Assembly (NCBI RefSeq): GCF_002775205.1
Contig: NC_036450.1
Span: forward strand, 23,710,288 to 23,774,287
From: Xiphophorus maculatus
Lineage: Eukaryota; Chordata; Actinopteri; Cyprinodontiformes; Poeciliidae
Direction of reading: 5' to 3'
DNA: 64,000 nt
The notes under the pieces are model-generated. The model ran no database searches, was not told the DNA's origin, and saw nothing but the letters and a program-made list of their open reading frames with translations. Shown in pieces: positions 12,650 through 25,689 of this stretch (within the stretch, counting starts at the first letter, position 1; every line of letters starts with the position of its first letter). Position numbers and translations under genes: made by a program.

Positions 12650-14580
12650 GAGGACCATCTGAAGGGACGCTGGGAAATATTACTTTGGTGTGCAAGTTGT
12701 ACATTAACAAGTCAGCCTATCAGTGGCGCTTTTCAAGCCTAAAATAGCATCTCAGTGCTGAACATGTTGCAGGGACACAGACGTCCACAACGTTAACGTC
12801 TTTGCCCACGTTTCTAAAGGAGTTCCATGAACGATCAGGCATTCTTGAAGCACTTGAACGTTGAATGGGTATAATACCACTTTGCACCAATCTGATGGTT
12901 GTATAACCTAAATAACAGGTTAAAAATAATAAATATCTTTATTGTTGAGCCCATGTGGCTTTTTATTCCATAATTCATCAGTAAAAAATGTTTTTTTTGA
13001 TTTGAAAATGTCGCTTATTTTGTCACTTTAAGGTTTTGCAATGCTATTAATTAGTTACAGACCCGGCAATGAACTCGATTAAACATTTTAAGTCCCACCA
13101 CTAAAAAAAAATAAAAAAAATTTTTGCGTGTCTGTTAGGATTGCACAAGTTTATATTTTGTGAAAAGAGGAAAAACTCAGATCTTCTGCTTGAAATGCCT
13201 CTGTTTTTGCTCAGACGTGTCATTAGAGCCATTTGCTTTGCAAATGAGATGGAACAGAGAGCAGGTGCAACATTTTCATCGCCATCAGAACGATGTTAGG
13301 AGTTGTGACTCTATGCATCTTATATTGTAGTTTTTTAAACCTGGGATAAAGTTGACCCAGGCAGAAGGGTGTTAAGAATGACAGCAGTAAATTTCTCTTA
13401 CGTTGTTGCGTTTATATGGTTGAAATGTATCAATATCTGGGGGTGACGATTGTTTTTCCCAGTTTATTACTCAATGGTTTGATAGTTATTCACCGTCACC
13501 TGAATACCCATTTCCAGCACAAAGAAGGTGTGAACGATAGAAAAAGAACAAACCAAACTTTGCTATTATTTTTAGCACCAATAAAGAAGAAAAACTACAA
13601 AGGCTACCTGGTGACACGGGAGCAAAAATGTAATTATAACAACTCTTGGCCATGAGTTACGTCGTGGCCACGTATTGAATAACTTCTGGCCACAAGTTGG
13701 GGGTTTTTTGTTTCTTTTTTTCCACGTCACCAAACGGGCTTCATAAAAAAAAAAACTACGGCATTAAAAAAGCTGTTTTTGTTATCAAGGACAAAACTGA
13801 CAGTACGTTACATGAAGGATCTCTTAGACATATTTTGTAACACATAATAAGACCTTTATTGGCAACAAAATGTGTGTTAGCATAACTTTTCGAAGGCTAT
13901 AGAAATATTGAAGGATTTCAGCTGTATTCAAATATCATCTCTTCAGCGGCTTAGAGATGCTTTACTGTGAGATTTGCTTTGGAGTTCTTCGGGGCGTCGG
14001 AGCTCAGCGGTGCTCGTTGTTGAGTTTTGTCAAAGAAACTAGATGTGCCGTATCTTTTTCTTTTCTTTTTTTTTTCCTCCCCCTTTCTTGATTCGATACC
14101 AGTTATCTCTGTTTGGACTTGTGAGAGGAGGCCTGTATTATAAACTGGGACTCCAAGGCAACATTAATCTCTCTAAACAGATGTCTGGATATAAATATGC
14201 AGAATGCTCTTCTGGTATGGAGAGCGTGTCTCGGTGTATGTAAACAGTCAGTGAGGGGAAGAGAAATATGAACAGAGAAATCTACAAACCGCAAAGCCAC
14301 TGACTGGTTGGGTGGCGACAATTTTAGTTTGATGAGTCGCGCCGAGGAGTACGGCGTGCAGATGAAACAGGAAGTATTCCCCAGAGAAAGAGGTGTAAAA
14401 TCATGTTTTACTGGTAAGTTATTATATTTGGTGTGTGGCTCTGGAAAGTAAAGTGCATTTTTACAACTCGTTGCATAATATTGGTCAACGGACAGAGCGA
14501 TGTCTGTAGAAATGAACATGTTTTTTGCTCTTTGATGTGGAACTTTTCAAGCATCGTGGAGTACTTGACTGGGATAAGAC
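12650..14580. other. Intergenic DNA, no gene seen
   Basis: AT-rich. ORFs up to 138 residues at 14103-14519 (minus) show no domain, no conserved start and no codon signal I can see. No RNA gene recognised. Confidence 0.45.
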
Positions 14581-14583
14581 AAT

Positions 14584-15011
14584 AGCTGCATTTCCATTGA
14601 CCATATACTGTAATTGCTCATTTTGACATTTTAAAAATAAATTGGCGCAACGGAAATGGGAAATTTTTCAACAAAAAAGTTTGGTGCAAGGACGAGGTGG
14701 CTTTTTCTGGCCGTGTCAGAATTGATTTATTTTGCGAATAAAACACTTGTTTCATCACACGAGTCACGTGATCAGCAACAGGCGCAAAACCGTAAAGAAG
14801 ACGACAGGAAGCAGTGAGAGGATCGGGGAGCGACATTTTTTTTTTTATTTTTTTTTTTTACGACTTGTCGTGTGAACAAACTTATTAACGTGTGATTTTA
14901 ATCGCGTTTCTTATTTAATGGAAACACCGCAATTGCGAAATTGTGTTTTTCCGATATCAGCGGAGTATTGATAAAGTTTTGCTCACTTCTACAACAAAAA
15001 TGCAGCTACTG
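14584..15011 (+). repeat. Dispersed repeat family B, copy 2
   Basis: GCTGCATTTCCATTGACCAT opens it. The order CATTTTGACATTTTAAAAATAA, CATCACACGAGTCACG, CGTAAAGAAGACGACAGGAA, GTGTGATTTTAATCGCGTTT, TTAATGGAAACACCGCAATT is shared with the copies at 7133 and 49160. Best preserved copy. Confidence 0.6.
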
Positions 15012-15479
15012 TTGAAGAATAAAGGATTTTTCTTTTCCTTTCTGACGTCCACAAAGGGTAAATATGATGTCAGTTCATAGTCTAAATTGTACATTGACAC
15101 AATAAAATGCTCTTAAATGCCTAATTTCTGACTATGGGATATGGGTGTTCTTAATAAATGTTGACTTTTTTTCATGTCATTTATACCTACAACCTAAATT
15201 ATTCAAACTCCTGGCAGATTCAGGCTCAAAGGAATCTTTTTATTTGACCAACACTTTAGTTCTGAGAACTGTGTGAATAATATTAAGATGACTGTATTTT
15301 TTTATATATATATATAAATGTAAGTAAAAAGATTTTTTTAACCCAACAGTTAAAAGTGTTTACCTTTTTTACAAATGCTTGCTTTTTTTGAAAGAGAAAT
15401 GCACTTACTGCTTAAATGGAAAATAATTTATCTAAATCTGTGAGAGATACTAATAATTCTGTAATTAACTTTGTTTCTT

Positions 15480-15852
15480 TTGAATTCTTCAGGTTTACAC
15501 TTGGCAATATTTTTCATGATCCTTGGTTGTGTTTAGGTTCTCTTGTGTTTCTATTTATCTTAGTGTCGCTCCATGTTACTTCATTCATTGGTGTTGAGTT
15601 TTGGAGTTGTTTTCTTGTTCTGTGCGTCAAACTTCGGACTCATCTTGGTATTGTTCTTTGGTTTTGGTTAGTTAGGTCCATTCTGTTTCTTCTGTCCCTG
15701 TTGTTTTACACTTCTGATTTTCTCTCAGCTCTTCATTCATTGATTAAACTCACCTGGTGTCTCTGACACAATGCCATCTCCGCAGTATTTAATCTCCTTG
15801 GTTTCAGTCACTCTTTGTTGGATTCTTAAACTCTTCCTGTCGAATGTTGTTG
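15480..15852 (+). repeat. Possible decayed retroelement leader or LTR
   Basis: T-rich text with CACTTGGCAATATTTTTCATG, then GATTAAACTCACCTGGTGTC, a GTATTTAA box and TTTCAGTCACTCTTTGTTGG, similar in style to fish LTR leaders (CACCTG ... TATTTAA). It produces a hydrophobic ORF of 116 residues that is best explained by T-richness. Weak call. Confidence 0.3.
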
Positions 15853-16056
15853 AGAGGATTTCCCGGAGGCGGAGTTTCAGGAAGAGCAGGAGCTTCTTAA
15901 AGAGACAGAGGCCTGATTTCAGAGCATAAGTTTTGAAGCGAAATTTATTTTAAGTCGTATTTAATATGTGAAGCATTTTTATGACAACATTCAGTCACCG
16001 TCAGTGACTGACTGTGCTACAAAATGTCTGGAAAATACATAATACTGCCCTCTGTA
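15853..16056 (+). mobile_element. TTAA-flanked MITE family A, right-half copy
   Basis: Holds GGCGGAGTTTCAGGAAGAGC, TTCTTAAAGAGACAGAGGCC and the terminal ACATAATACTGCCC; the left half is missing. Confidence 0.7.
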
Positions 16057-17281
16057 AATTGTACATTTTCATAAAACCTTACAAAATTCTAAATAATCTG
16101 AAAGCATGTTTTCATCTCCAACGCACTCCTACAAAACCCATGTACAAGTTGCTCTATGTCATTTCTCCCAGGAATAAACTGACATCTAAACATATTTGGT
16201 CAATAATTTGTGGAAAATGCGAATCGCCCAAAGTTTGAGTCCATTCAGTCTCCTCAGACAGGTGCTTTTTTTCCCCTCTCTTGTCTTTGCACACCTTTTT
16301 ACCTTCACATCTCTGAACCATCTGAGCATTATCACATGCCCCTCTTTTCAAACCACATCTGGGTTTGAAGAGAGGGGCTCATCTCCGACGTCGCCCCTGT
16401 CCAAGCCATCAAGTCCACAGTGCAGGGCTGAGCCGTAAGAGGCCTCCCAGGACCTGGAAGGTTAATATTTGAAGGAGCGATGGCTCATAAATATGAGCAA
16501 AGGGACTTTTAATTAAATAAGCACTTCTTAAATATCCTCCTGAGCCCACTGCTTTTGTTTAAAGATGAGTGATCGACTGCTATCTCTCCGGGCAGGACCA
16601 TTAGTTTCGCCACTCCCCGACATACTCCAGCCGTCCCCACTGTCTCTCTATTTTTCCAGATCTGTCAACATCTCTCCTCCCTTTCTCTCTCAATTCCCCT
16701 TCCTGCTCTCATACCTCTCGCTCTCCTTCCTTCCCCGCCCCGTCTTTCCAACCCCCTCCCTCCTTTTGCGTGCGCCTGCTGTCAGCTCCCCTTTCCCTTT
16801 TCTGTTTTCATCAGTCCACGTCCCTGAGCCTCTCTCAGGAGGCCCATATTTCTCCGAGCTCGTGACAAGGTAATGAGGCCATGCTAAATCCTGCCACGCC
16901 CTGGAGCTACATCAGAAGGTGGAGTGGGGGGGCGGGGGGGGGGGGGGGGCAGGTCGTTTCCCGCCTGGCCTGGCCCGGGCCCTGCCCTGCCCGGCTGAAT
17001 GTCTGCTTCGGCTTTAGCATCTGTCAGCACCTGCTCTGCGAAGAAAAGTTTTCTCTTTTAATCTCCAAAACTATGAAAAGTAACACACAAAAAAAACTTG
17101 AGAAAGTTCTCATAATGAAATAACTTCGTCTTTTTTTTTATTCCTCTCTCTCTCTCTTTCGTTCCCTTCTTCTTCCTCCGGAGCTGTAGTGCAGCAGCAG
17201 CCTGCCACGGTCTGCTGATTTCTAGCTGGAAGATGGGGATCGGCAGGGGAGCTCAGTCTGGCTGTGGGCAGCCGAGCCACC
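16057..17281. other. Intergenic DNA with GC- and pyrimidine-rich blocks
   Basis: An AT-rich motif cluster at 16460-16560 (CATAAATATGAGCAAAGGGA, TTTTAATTAAATAAGCAC) could be an enhancer. 16570-16860 is C/T-rich and 16925-16950 is a G run. The Ser/Pro/Leu-rich ORF at 16565-16873 is a composition artefact. Confidence 0.4.
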
Positions 17282-17500
17282 CACACACACACACACACAC
17301 ACGTACACGCAAAGAAGCAGGTATGCAAGGCCGCTGTGGGTGTAAATGTGTCTTAACACTTGTACCGTGTCATTCTTTACATTTTTGTCTGAGCGGGTTA
17401 TTCTTGTGCTTGCATGAAAAACGGAAATCTTCATATTCCAGCATAAACTACTTCTATAGGCAGCAGGAGAGTTCCTTGTGTGGGTGTGTGTGTGTGTGTG
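17282..17500. repeat. (CA)n and (TG)n microsatellites
   Basis: A CA tract at 17282-17302 and a TG tract at 17484-17500, about 180 bp apart and inverted relative to each other, so they could pair as arms of a loose fold-back. Confidence 0.85.
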
Positions 17501-17834
17501 TTTGTATTGTTCTGCTATGTATTGAAGCTTCCCATGTTTGACCATGACGTTCTTCCTTAATAATCTATCAAGAATCTGTGAAGTTTTTTAAATATTTGTA
17601 GCCGTGAGGGTCAAGATGGGCACACTGTATTTCACACCTTCATTTAATGGAAAGCAGGGAAAATCCTACAAATGTTAATGATACACTTAAAAAACACAAT
17701 GAATGAATATAGAAACATATTATTGTTATTTGGGGGAGACCCTGGGGGTTTACAGTGAAGCAAATACTGTTGCTGTAACTTTTTATATCGCTGTTGGTTC
17801 AACATTGTAATTTAGACCTGGAGGTGACATTTTA

Positions 17835-17891
17835 GTGTTACAAATGTAGCAAGCGTTACATTTGTAACACAATTGTAAGCATTACAATTGT
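17835..17891. repeat. Two consecutive perfect hairpins
   Basis: GTGTTACAAATGTA at 17835-17848 pairs perfectly with 17857-17870 (8-base loop). ACAATTGTAA at 17869-17878 pairs perfectly with 17882-17891 (3-base loop). The two overlap by two bases. Probably a decayed palindromic transposon. Confidence 0.85.
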
Positions 17892-18109
17892 TACATTTGT
17901 ATCACATTGAAAGAATGTTAGTGGATAAAACGGGTTTTGTACAATTTAATTTAGCAAAAAAGATATGTGTTGGGTTATCCAGAAGTCTTCTTTTAAACAA
18001 TCGGTTAGCATAGCTAAACAGAGCAACAGCACTAGCTAAACACTTTTAAAGATTATGTTGATTTACACGACTGCTAGGACGTTAGGAGGGTTTAGATCCC
18101 TTTAAAGTG

Positions 18110-18610
18110 CAGATCAATCAAATTTTATTTGTCTCAAAGTGCTTTACATGATAAAAACACAAGGTCATAGAGCACACAGTCAACAACATTACGTTTTACA
18201 CATCAGATTATTGATTAAAGTTTCATGACTAGGTTTCAAAAGCAACTCTGAACAGCTGGGTTTTTAGTCTAGATTTAAAGGAACTCAGTGTTTCGGCTGT
18301 TTTGCAGTTTTCTGGAAGTTTGTTCCAGATTTGAGGTGCATGGAAGCTGAATGTTGCTTCTCCTCGTTGGGTTCTGGTTCCGTGGATGCAGAGCAGAACC
18401 AGAAGACCCGAGAGATCTGGAAGGTTGCAACAACAGCTGTGAAATGTGAGAATGTTCTTTTGACATGAACTTGTTTGAAGAAACGAGGAGCAAGAGCTAT
18501 GAAATTGTAGACGTACAGACGGCACACGCTCAATTTTCCAATATTTGGCTTCGTTATCTCTAAAACGTATAGCTCTGGTTACAACCGCAGTCTTCCCAAC
18601 GTGCACGCGC
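18110..18610 (-). mobile_element. LINE-like fragment (end of ORF2 and 3' tail)
   Basis: On the minus strand the reading frame ending near 18229 contains SFHAPQIWNKLPENCKTAE and then SSFKSRLKTQLFRV. This matches the usual C-terminal text of fish LINE reverse-transcriptase proteins (family A-P-x-x-W-N-x-L-P ... F-K-S-x-L-K-T-x-L-F). The tail holds AAGCACTTTGAGACAAATAA. The upstream domain is absent, so this is a 5'-truncated dead copy. Confidence 0.65.
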
Positions 18611-19404
18611 TTTCCATGTTGCCTTCATACTTTGCCTTTTTTTTAACTAACTCCCAGTATGGCTCTGTATAAGTCTCTGGCTCTAATGTGTCACCAAGTA
18701 CTCTGTGTGTATGTATTCTGTAAATCTCTGCTAAAGCCCTTTTGATTCACCATACACATGTACTGAACAAATACACTGTTGTTTTAAACCTGAATACATA
18801 TATATGCGGAACTAACGGGCAGAATTTTATGTTCCTGCTAACGCCATCTTTAAAAGGTGACACCAAAACATCAAAAAATACATATATAAAAAAGCGAGGT
18901 ATGCGGACTCCCTGCCACTAAAGTATGATATTTGGGAACTTTATGGTTTCCCATGCAGCTATAGTGACACAAGAGGCTCAGATTATTCAACCGAATCGGT
19001 TCGTTGACCCGGATTAACGGACTCACCAGAAAGCACTGCTGACTCAGATTATTCGGTTGACTGGCTCCCACTTGCTTTGTGTGCCGACTTTGACAATACG
19101 AGAGTCTTTCAGAGGGTGGTGCTATACAAATACCGGCCAAAAACAAGCACACGTCCAATCTAGAAGAAGAGATCGGCTGTTTTCCCTTCTGGATGTTGAT
19201 GTGGGATTATTCAGGACACACTCTAAGGTTCTTCTGACATAAAACAGGATGGCGGATGGTTAAAGGTTGCCATTTTTAGAAGGTTTGGAGGAGTCCTTGC
19301 TTCTGAAGATGAGCTCAAATCTAGACCTAGCCCAGCTAAGAATGTCCAAACAGATGAGTTGAGTTGGAACGGACGATGGTTGAGAAAAAGCATTGAAAAG
19401 AGAC

Positions 19405-19427
19405 GGGGGGGGGGGGGGGGGGGGGGG
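19405..19427. repeat. Poly-G tract
   Basis: Twenty-three G residues; Pro-rich minus-strand ORFs here arise from it. Confidence 0.95.
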
Positions 19428-19710
19428 AAGATTGCTCGTTGGAATATGAATGTAGTTTTTGTGTCCTTTTTTGTCTCTGAGAGAAATAATGATCCACATT
19501 AGGATCTCTTCTCACCATAAAGCTTCCAAACTCATGATGCAAAAATCTACAAGCATACACAGAAGGACCCAGTGGGTGAGTGCAGATGATGAAATTCATT
19601 TCACACAAGATTTCTTGTTAACAGTAGCGAAGACTGAGGTATAAATTAGGCATAAACGGGAATGCCGCAGGTTTTTTAGAGTCTGGACAAGTTTCCGTCA
19701 CCTGTTAGAC

Positions 19711-19890
19711 CACAGTTATGAAACCCCAGTCCTCCAGGGAGATAGTCCTGTAACTTTCAGATGTGTCCCAGGTCAAACACGTGGATCTGATTGTAATGCC
19801 ACTAACAATACTCCCTAGAATCTAACTGCACCATGAAGAGCTAATTCATCCTTTTGATTCAGGTGTGTTGGACACCCAACAGTTACAGAA
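19711..19890. mobile_element. Degraded hAT-type MITE related to the copy at 6845
   Basis: CCAGTCCTCCAGGGAGATAG, TGTAACTTTCAGATGTGTC and GATTCAGGTGTGTTGGACAC track the order of the element at 6845-7068, but the terminal repeats are eroded. Confidence 0.5.
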
Positions 19891-20732
19891 ACTGAGATTC
19901 TTTTGAACACAGTTTTATGAAACCTTTATGTTCATGTAAACACAAGATATATTTTTACTTTATTTTCTATACTGTGTAACTGTGGGGACAAGGTGTTGCT
20001 TTTACAAATGTGAGTAGCTGATAAGCATCTAAAAAGCTAAAAAAAATAAAAATAAAAAATAGGTGAACTACAACCTAAAATCAGAGCGGAGTTGAAAAGG
20101 ACCAAAAAGCAGGACAAAGGACAAAGTTGAAAACATCTCTTCCATCAATCATACTAGGTAAGGTTCATACCACACACCCCAACGTCTCTCTGCCTGGCTT
20201 TCTAACTCTATGGGCATGACAGATTTCAAGTGGAGCGGCAAAAGCAAATGAGGTGGATTAGCAATGCTAGCCAACAACTGATGGTGTCATGTCATTAAAT
20301 GTCATATACTGAGCTGGTAGCATGTGATGACAGTCATGAGATTGTCGTCCAGCAACAGTCTTCAGTCAGAGGCCTCTTCAGATTGCGTGCAATGCGAGGC
20401 TGACTGCTATTGGAGGTCCTTCCTGCCCACAGGATCAGCATCCACAACAATCCTTTGAAGATATGAGTTATAACAACATTTAGTTAATAAAGTGTTTTCG
20501 AATTTGAATGAAAACCCTGAATCTTTTCAATGTTTCTGGCTTCAAGTAAGAAATATATAAAAACCAAAACATGTAGCCTAATCAAAACTGAACTGAATTA
20601 TTCTTTCTTTAAAAATAAAAATAATAGATACTACTATTATACCCCTAATAAATAGCAAACACACACACAGCATAAACTGGAAACCAACCAGTTTCAATGA
20701 GTTACAATGAGTTGAAAACTACGACAGTGTCT

Positions 20733-21085
20733 TTGGGCCATAGCACTGTAGATAGAAAAAAAGGAGGGTTAACTTTCTGCCAAACAACTCAAAAATCTTC
20801 TAGGAAAAACAAGGGCATTTCAGCGTTTCAAAATTAAAAATTTGCAAGAAATAAAACAAAAAATTTTGAGATTAATTCTCAAAAATTTTCTAGGAAAAAA
20901 ATAGAAAATTTTTGACTTTTAAAACACACATTTCCATTTTTTTCTGGCAATCTAAAATTGTTGCAAATTTTTGACTTTTCAAGTTTAGAAATTTCCTAGT
21001 TTTTTTTTTCTAGGAAATTTCTGAACATAGTCTAGTTTTTGGGCAGAAATGTACTCCCCCTTTTTTCCCCCTCTTATCTACAACG
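20733..21085. mobile_element. Dispersed repeat family C, copy with both inverted ends
   Basis: The left end GGGCCATAGCACTGTAGATA and the right end TATCTACAACGGCCC are inverted. The interior repeats AAAATTTTCTAGGAAAAA-like units. The truncated relative at 5880 shares the right end. Nonautonomous transposon, superfamily unresolved. Confidence 0.6.
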
Positions 21086-22957
21086 GCCCTAACTCGCCGT
21101 CGCAGCAAACAAATTAAGACGGAAACGGGAGTAAAGCTCCTCTGTCCTGTGACAGACCGCGAACCACCGCGTGTTCATTAGCACCTATTGATCCGCGTGT
21201 TTACCAAACACTCTTAATGACAGCCATGAAAACTGGAACAGCAAACAGACAGATTGACGCGAACCTATCCGCGTGCGGGACGGAGCCGAAGGAAGGAGGC
21301 GAGGAGATGGCGTGATGATGGAGGCGGTGGAGAGGAAACACTCGGGGAGGATATGGAGACGATGGTCAGGGCTCGCGAGTATTGGACGGAGAGGTAAGGC
21401 GAAGAAGGTGAATGGAGGAGTAGGATTGTGTGATGAGGAGGAGGAGAGAGTGTGAAGTCGGGGAGAAGGAGAGCAGAGGGGAGCAGCCATATTAAAAATG
21501 CAGCAGTGGGGAGCAGGCCGGGGATTCACAGTAATTAGATGACAAAACGGCAGCGGGCTGGAGATGAGAGAGAGGGGTCACACACAATGCCACTGCCGCC
21601 GGGTAATTTGTAAGTGTCAATCACTAGCCTGCCAGGGGAAAAGCGAAAGAGAGAGAGGCGGAGGAGAAGTGGGGAGAAGGAGGGATGCAGGCAGAGGTAG
21701 TGGGAGTGAGACTTAGCACGAGGGTGCAGGCAAGGCCGAGAGAGAGAGGTGGAGAGGAGCTGATTTTTTTTAATACAAGAAATAAAAAGCAATTCGGAAG
21801 GAGTCAGGAGAAAGAAAGTGAAAATTTAAAGACAGAGACTGAAGGTGTGAGAGCAGGTATGGAGATGGAGATCCAAGTTTTACGATTTGGTGTGGAATAT
21901 ATATATATTTATATTTAAATGTTCCTGGTATATTTTCTGGCTTGTCAGTGCTTTGAGAGCGACATTTCTCACGTTCCTCTTTTTTTTTTTCCCCCCTCTC
22001 CCCCAAATCAAAACATGTCCAGGTGTTGCATCACATGAACCTGTCACGCGTGATCAGCGGCGCTGTAAAGGGACTGCACCTGCAAGATGGTAGCCTTTTC
22101 CATCGAAAAGAGGGAAAAGGACTGCAACGTGTTGGTACTTATTTCAATAAGAATACGCTGACAATAAGAACGTAGCAAAGTGCTGATGAATGCTGAAGAG
22201 AAAACAGCAGCTAGTTCTGGATGTTTGTGTTGATGACATCAGAAGAGGTACGGGAATCAATACATTTTGTAGAGTCGATGCGTGCTTTGACTCATTTTTA
22301 GGAAATATTGAGCCAGAACAGCCTTACATATTTAAATCAACTTTGACGAATGAGTTACGGGTTGTCCAACATTTTTGATGAAATCCATGCAGTGGTTTTC
22401 AAACAATTACTTATTAATGCATCAAAACATAAGTCCGTAACCGCTGGTTGTTTTTACAATAAACATATTAAACTGCGTCATTGTGCTGCCTACTGTCACC
22501 TGATGCACTTGTAACTTTGTTTAACCAGATGATTCCCAGATCAAGGCTGATCTAGTGAAATTGTCTGATTGTGATCGCTGATCAATTGGTGCGTTATTAA
22601 AGTTATTAAAAATTATTAAACGAGGGAAAAACAATGAGTAGAACTCGCTGTTTTTGGTGCCTTATAACTAATGTTACGTCATCAGGAATGGCCATGTGTA
22701 ATATCTGAAACTAAGGCTTTAAGATGTCTACACTGGATGAAATATTATAAAATGTGAATTAAAACTTTGTGCCTCTTTCAGGGACATTAAAAATGATAAA
22801 CATTTATCATCTTTCACTTGCAAGTGAGTCTGGACAGATATAATATTGCCAAGATAAGATAACCAATTACTTTTGGTAAGATTACTGTAGAATGGTGGTA
22901 TTGATGCATTATGTATGTTTTGAGCTAAAATACCTAAAAAGGTCTTTTTGCTTTTAA
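21086..22957. other. Intergenic DNA, partly purine-rich
   Basis: 21250-21760 is G/A-rich (GAGGAG, GAGAGAGAGG) with no convincing ORF. The rest is AT-rich. No gene or RNA recognised. Confidence 0.45.
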
Positions 22958-23477
22958 TTAAAGGGACAGTACCACGTAAAATCGACTTTTTTGTGAGTCA
23001 ATTTTGTTCCCTCATGAAAAATATATCTCAAGTGTTGCCTTGATTTTTTTCATGCTTGTTTGAGAAATCCTTTAGTCTCCCGTAGCAACGTTTTGGCTGT
23101 GCAAAACGCCTGGGTGAACCTAGCCCCGCCTGCGAGACCACTCGGCTCCTTCAGACTAGCCAGCAGCCATTGGCAAACTCCTGGTGGCACTGCGCATCTA
23201 CTGAGCTCATTAAACAAACTGGGTCTCAGTGAAACGCTGGTAAAAACTTTGTTAATGGGTTAATAGAGGAGCCAAGTTGTGATGACTTTCTGAAGGCGGA
23301 GTTTCAGGAAGAGCAGGAGTTTCTTAAAGAGACAGAGGCCCAATTTGAAGGTGTTAAATATCAAAGTAAAATTTCTTTTAAGTCATATTTGATGTGAAAA
23401 GTATTTTTTTAACATAAAAACATGATTGTGCTATGAAATGGCATTATGTGCCTGGAAAACACATACTGCCTCTTTAA
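22958..23477 (+). mobile_element. TTAA-flanked MITE family A, full-length copy
   Basis: 520 bp from TTAAAGGGACAGTACCACGT to ACATACTGCCTCTTTAA. Contains CCTTTAGTCTCCCGTAGCAA, CTCCTTCAGACTAGCCAGCA and AAAGAGACAGAGGCCCAATT. Same length as the copy at 62098. Confidence 0.85.
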
Positions 23478-25680
23478 AACAGAAAAGCAAGTGGCAAAAA
23501 TGACACAACAGATTATAGTTCTAATCATGTGTTTATATTTATTTATTGCTATTTTGTCACATATGAAATAAACACCAATAGCCTTTATTTCGTATGAATT
23601 GTGTTTACTAGGTAAATAAACACAATTCAAAAATATATATTAGATATTGTTTTAATTACATGACATTTTTTGCTGCCACATTATCATCTTCGTTCTTTGC
23701 CAGTTGTTACTGCACCAACCTTCTTCCATTTGGTGACAATGTTTTTAGCCACAATTTTTCAGCTTAATTACGTTGATAAGTATTTTCTTAAATAATAAAA
23801 AAACTACTCAAATGACATGCATTGTTTAATTGTATATTGTTTTCTGGAGATCCTACCCCCTACTTCCAGTGATTTTTGATTCCTGATTTTCATTTAGGCC
23901 AGTTGATTCTAATGACATATGACAGATGATGACCTCAAATGATCATCATACCAAAGTAAATATGGATCAATAGCAGATATTGCTTACTTGAGTCATATAC
24001 AAAATGAAATTTTAAAAAGATAATGTTACGAAATGCATTCAAGGTACAGAAAAGACCTGCATTTATTTGTTGAAATATACAAGCCAGTGTATGGAGGTTT
24101 GACATAGTAAGCCACCTGTACACCCTGTACTCCTTCAAATAAATGAAAAAATCTCTACTATTAATTACTTGAAGTCATCGATGATTCATTTTGGTGCACC
24201 TGGATAACCAGGACACACCGACCTTCCTCGGTGAACTCTCCAACGGGGACACGTTCGCCGAAACGAAGGCGAACGAGAAACTGGATTAACCTCTACGGCA
24301 TCGGCCATTTATGTAAATATTCATCATGTTATAGGCTAATTGTGTGGCGTTTTTGTTGCATGGTATGATGGACGGTTGAAAGTCTGTGTGTGCGCGCGCG
24401 GGCGACAGGCCTTTCTTTCTTTTCACAGTGGGTACAATGGGGGGCAGTTGTTGGCATCCAGCCAGAGAGTGAGGATCCAACACAATGAGCAAGCGGCGCC
24501 GCAGACGGCCGAGGGTGGCACGGCTAACCCGTGTTTTCTGTGCACGCAGATGCGGCGGCATACATCCGTACAAGCGTGCGCGTGGAGGAAGTTGAAGGCA
24601 CGTCTTTACACATGCAAAATGCTCATGGCGGTGCGGCATTGTGCGCACGAGGCAGGGCAGTGACAGGACATGACATGACAAACCTGACATAAAGGAATCC
24701 TCCAGGGTGGGTGAGCGGAGAGGGGAGGGCCGCTGGCCTCTTTATCTCCAGCCGTCCTCACATCTGGACAAGCATTTACATGCGTACGTGTGTGTACTAG
24801 GGAACCTGTACACTTTAAATGGCAAGCCCATGCAAAAGTCTACGCTTTTCAGCTATTTTAAATCAACAAAGTGTTGTCACATTCTTAAAATAATGACCTA
24901 AGTAAACATTTTTTGCCAATGAAATTACAACTTATTTCTTTCCAAAAGATGTTTTAGGCAAAAAAGAAAAATCACTTGGCAAAAAAAATGACAAGTCATT
25001 ATTTTAGTAAGGTGACAATATTCAAATCAAGAAATTTGTGGGGGGGGGGAAAACTGACTTATTTGTCTCGTTCATCATTAAATCAAACTATAACATTTGT
25101 TCTCTAGGTCAGTTAGGATTGGGAAAATCATTTCTTTATTAGTTTATTTCATTCATTTACAGTTTAAAATGAACATGTCGCATGATGACATTAACAAAAA
25201 TTTTGAATAGTCAGTTAGGTCAATTCTCTATACCATAGGCAGATAAACATCAATCTACCATCCATATAGATACAGCCAAAACACTATTATTCAAGAGACA
25301 CCTGGAAACTCAAAATCCAGCGTTTATCGTATCGTTTATCACTTATCATGATAAAGTTCTTCTCATGATACGATTTCTTATTGTTGCCACAAGTTTCAAT
25401 TAACAATGTTTAAAAACCTCCCACCCCCAAACTGTCAGTATTGTTGGGAATGTTAGTTTTACTATTTTCTCCACTGTTTTTTTTTTTCCATTGAGTTTAT
25501 CAATAAGTATCAATAAATTAGAAAATATGATTAAACGCACCCACTTGTGGAGCTATGATTGTTCCAAAAGTCACCTAAAATTACCCAGAAAATGAGTAAG
25601 AGATAGTTCATATGGTCACTTTTATACTTATCACAATACTTTAAGATATGGTTATAAAACTTTAAATCCATATCGCTTAC
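23478..25680. other. Intergenic DNA, no gene seen
   Basis: Mostly AT-rich. 24200-24720 is GC-richer (CTGGATAACCAGGACACACC, CGGCCATTTATGTAAATATTC, GCAAGCGGCGCCGCAGACGG); its ORFs on both strands lack domains. 25310-25680 has TATCGTATCGTTTATCACTT-type text typical of fish repeats. Confidence 0.45.
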
Positions 25681-25689
25681 CCCTAGCAT

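Larger units (their letters stand above)
18611..20732. other. Intergenic DNA with a poly-G tract and a decayed MITE
   Basis: No gene seen. A 23-base G run sits at 19405-19427. A degraded relative of the 6845 hAT MITE lies at about 19711-19890. Confidence 0.5.

Noticed and set aside
15416..15766. Hydrophobic 116-residue ORF resembling a membrane protein
   Set aside because: T-rich DNA yields Leu/Phe/Val by composition. No domain, no intron context, and the text looks like a decayed retroelement leader.
16565..16873. 102-residue Ser/Pro/Leu ORF
   Set aside because: It follows a C/T-rich low-complexity stretch and has no recognisable family.
24286..24690. 134-residue ORF on minus and 107-residue ORF on plus in a GC-richer block
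   Set aside because: They overlap on opposite strands, which reflects low stop density in GC-rich DNA. No domain in either.
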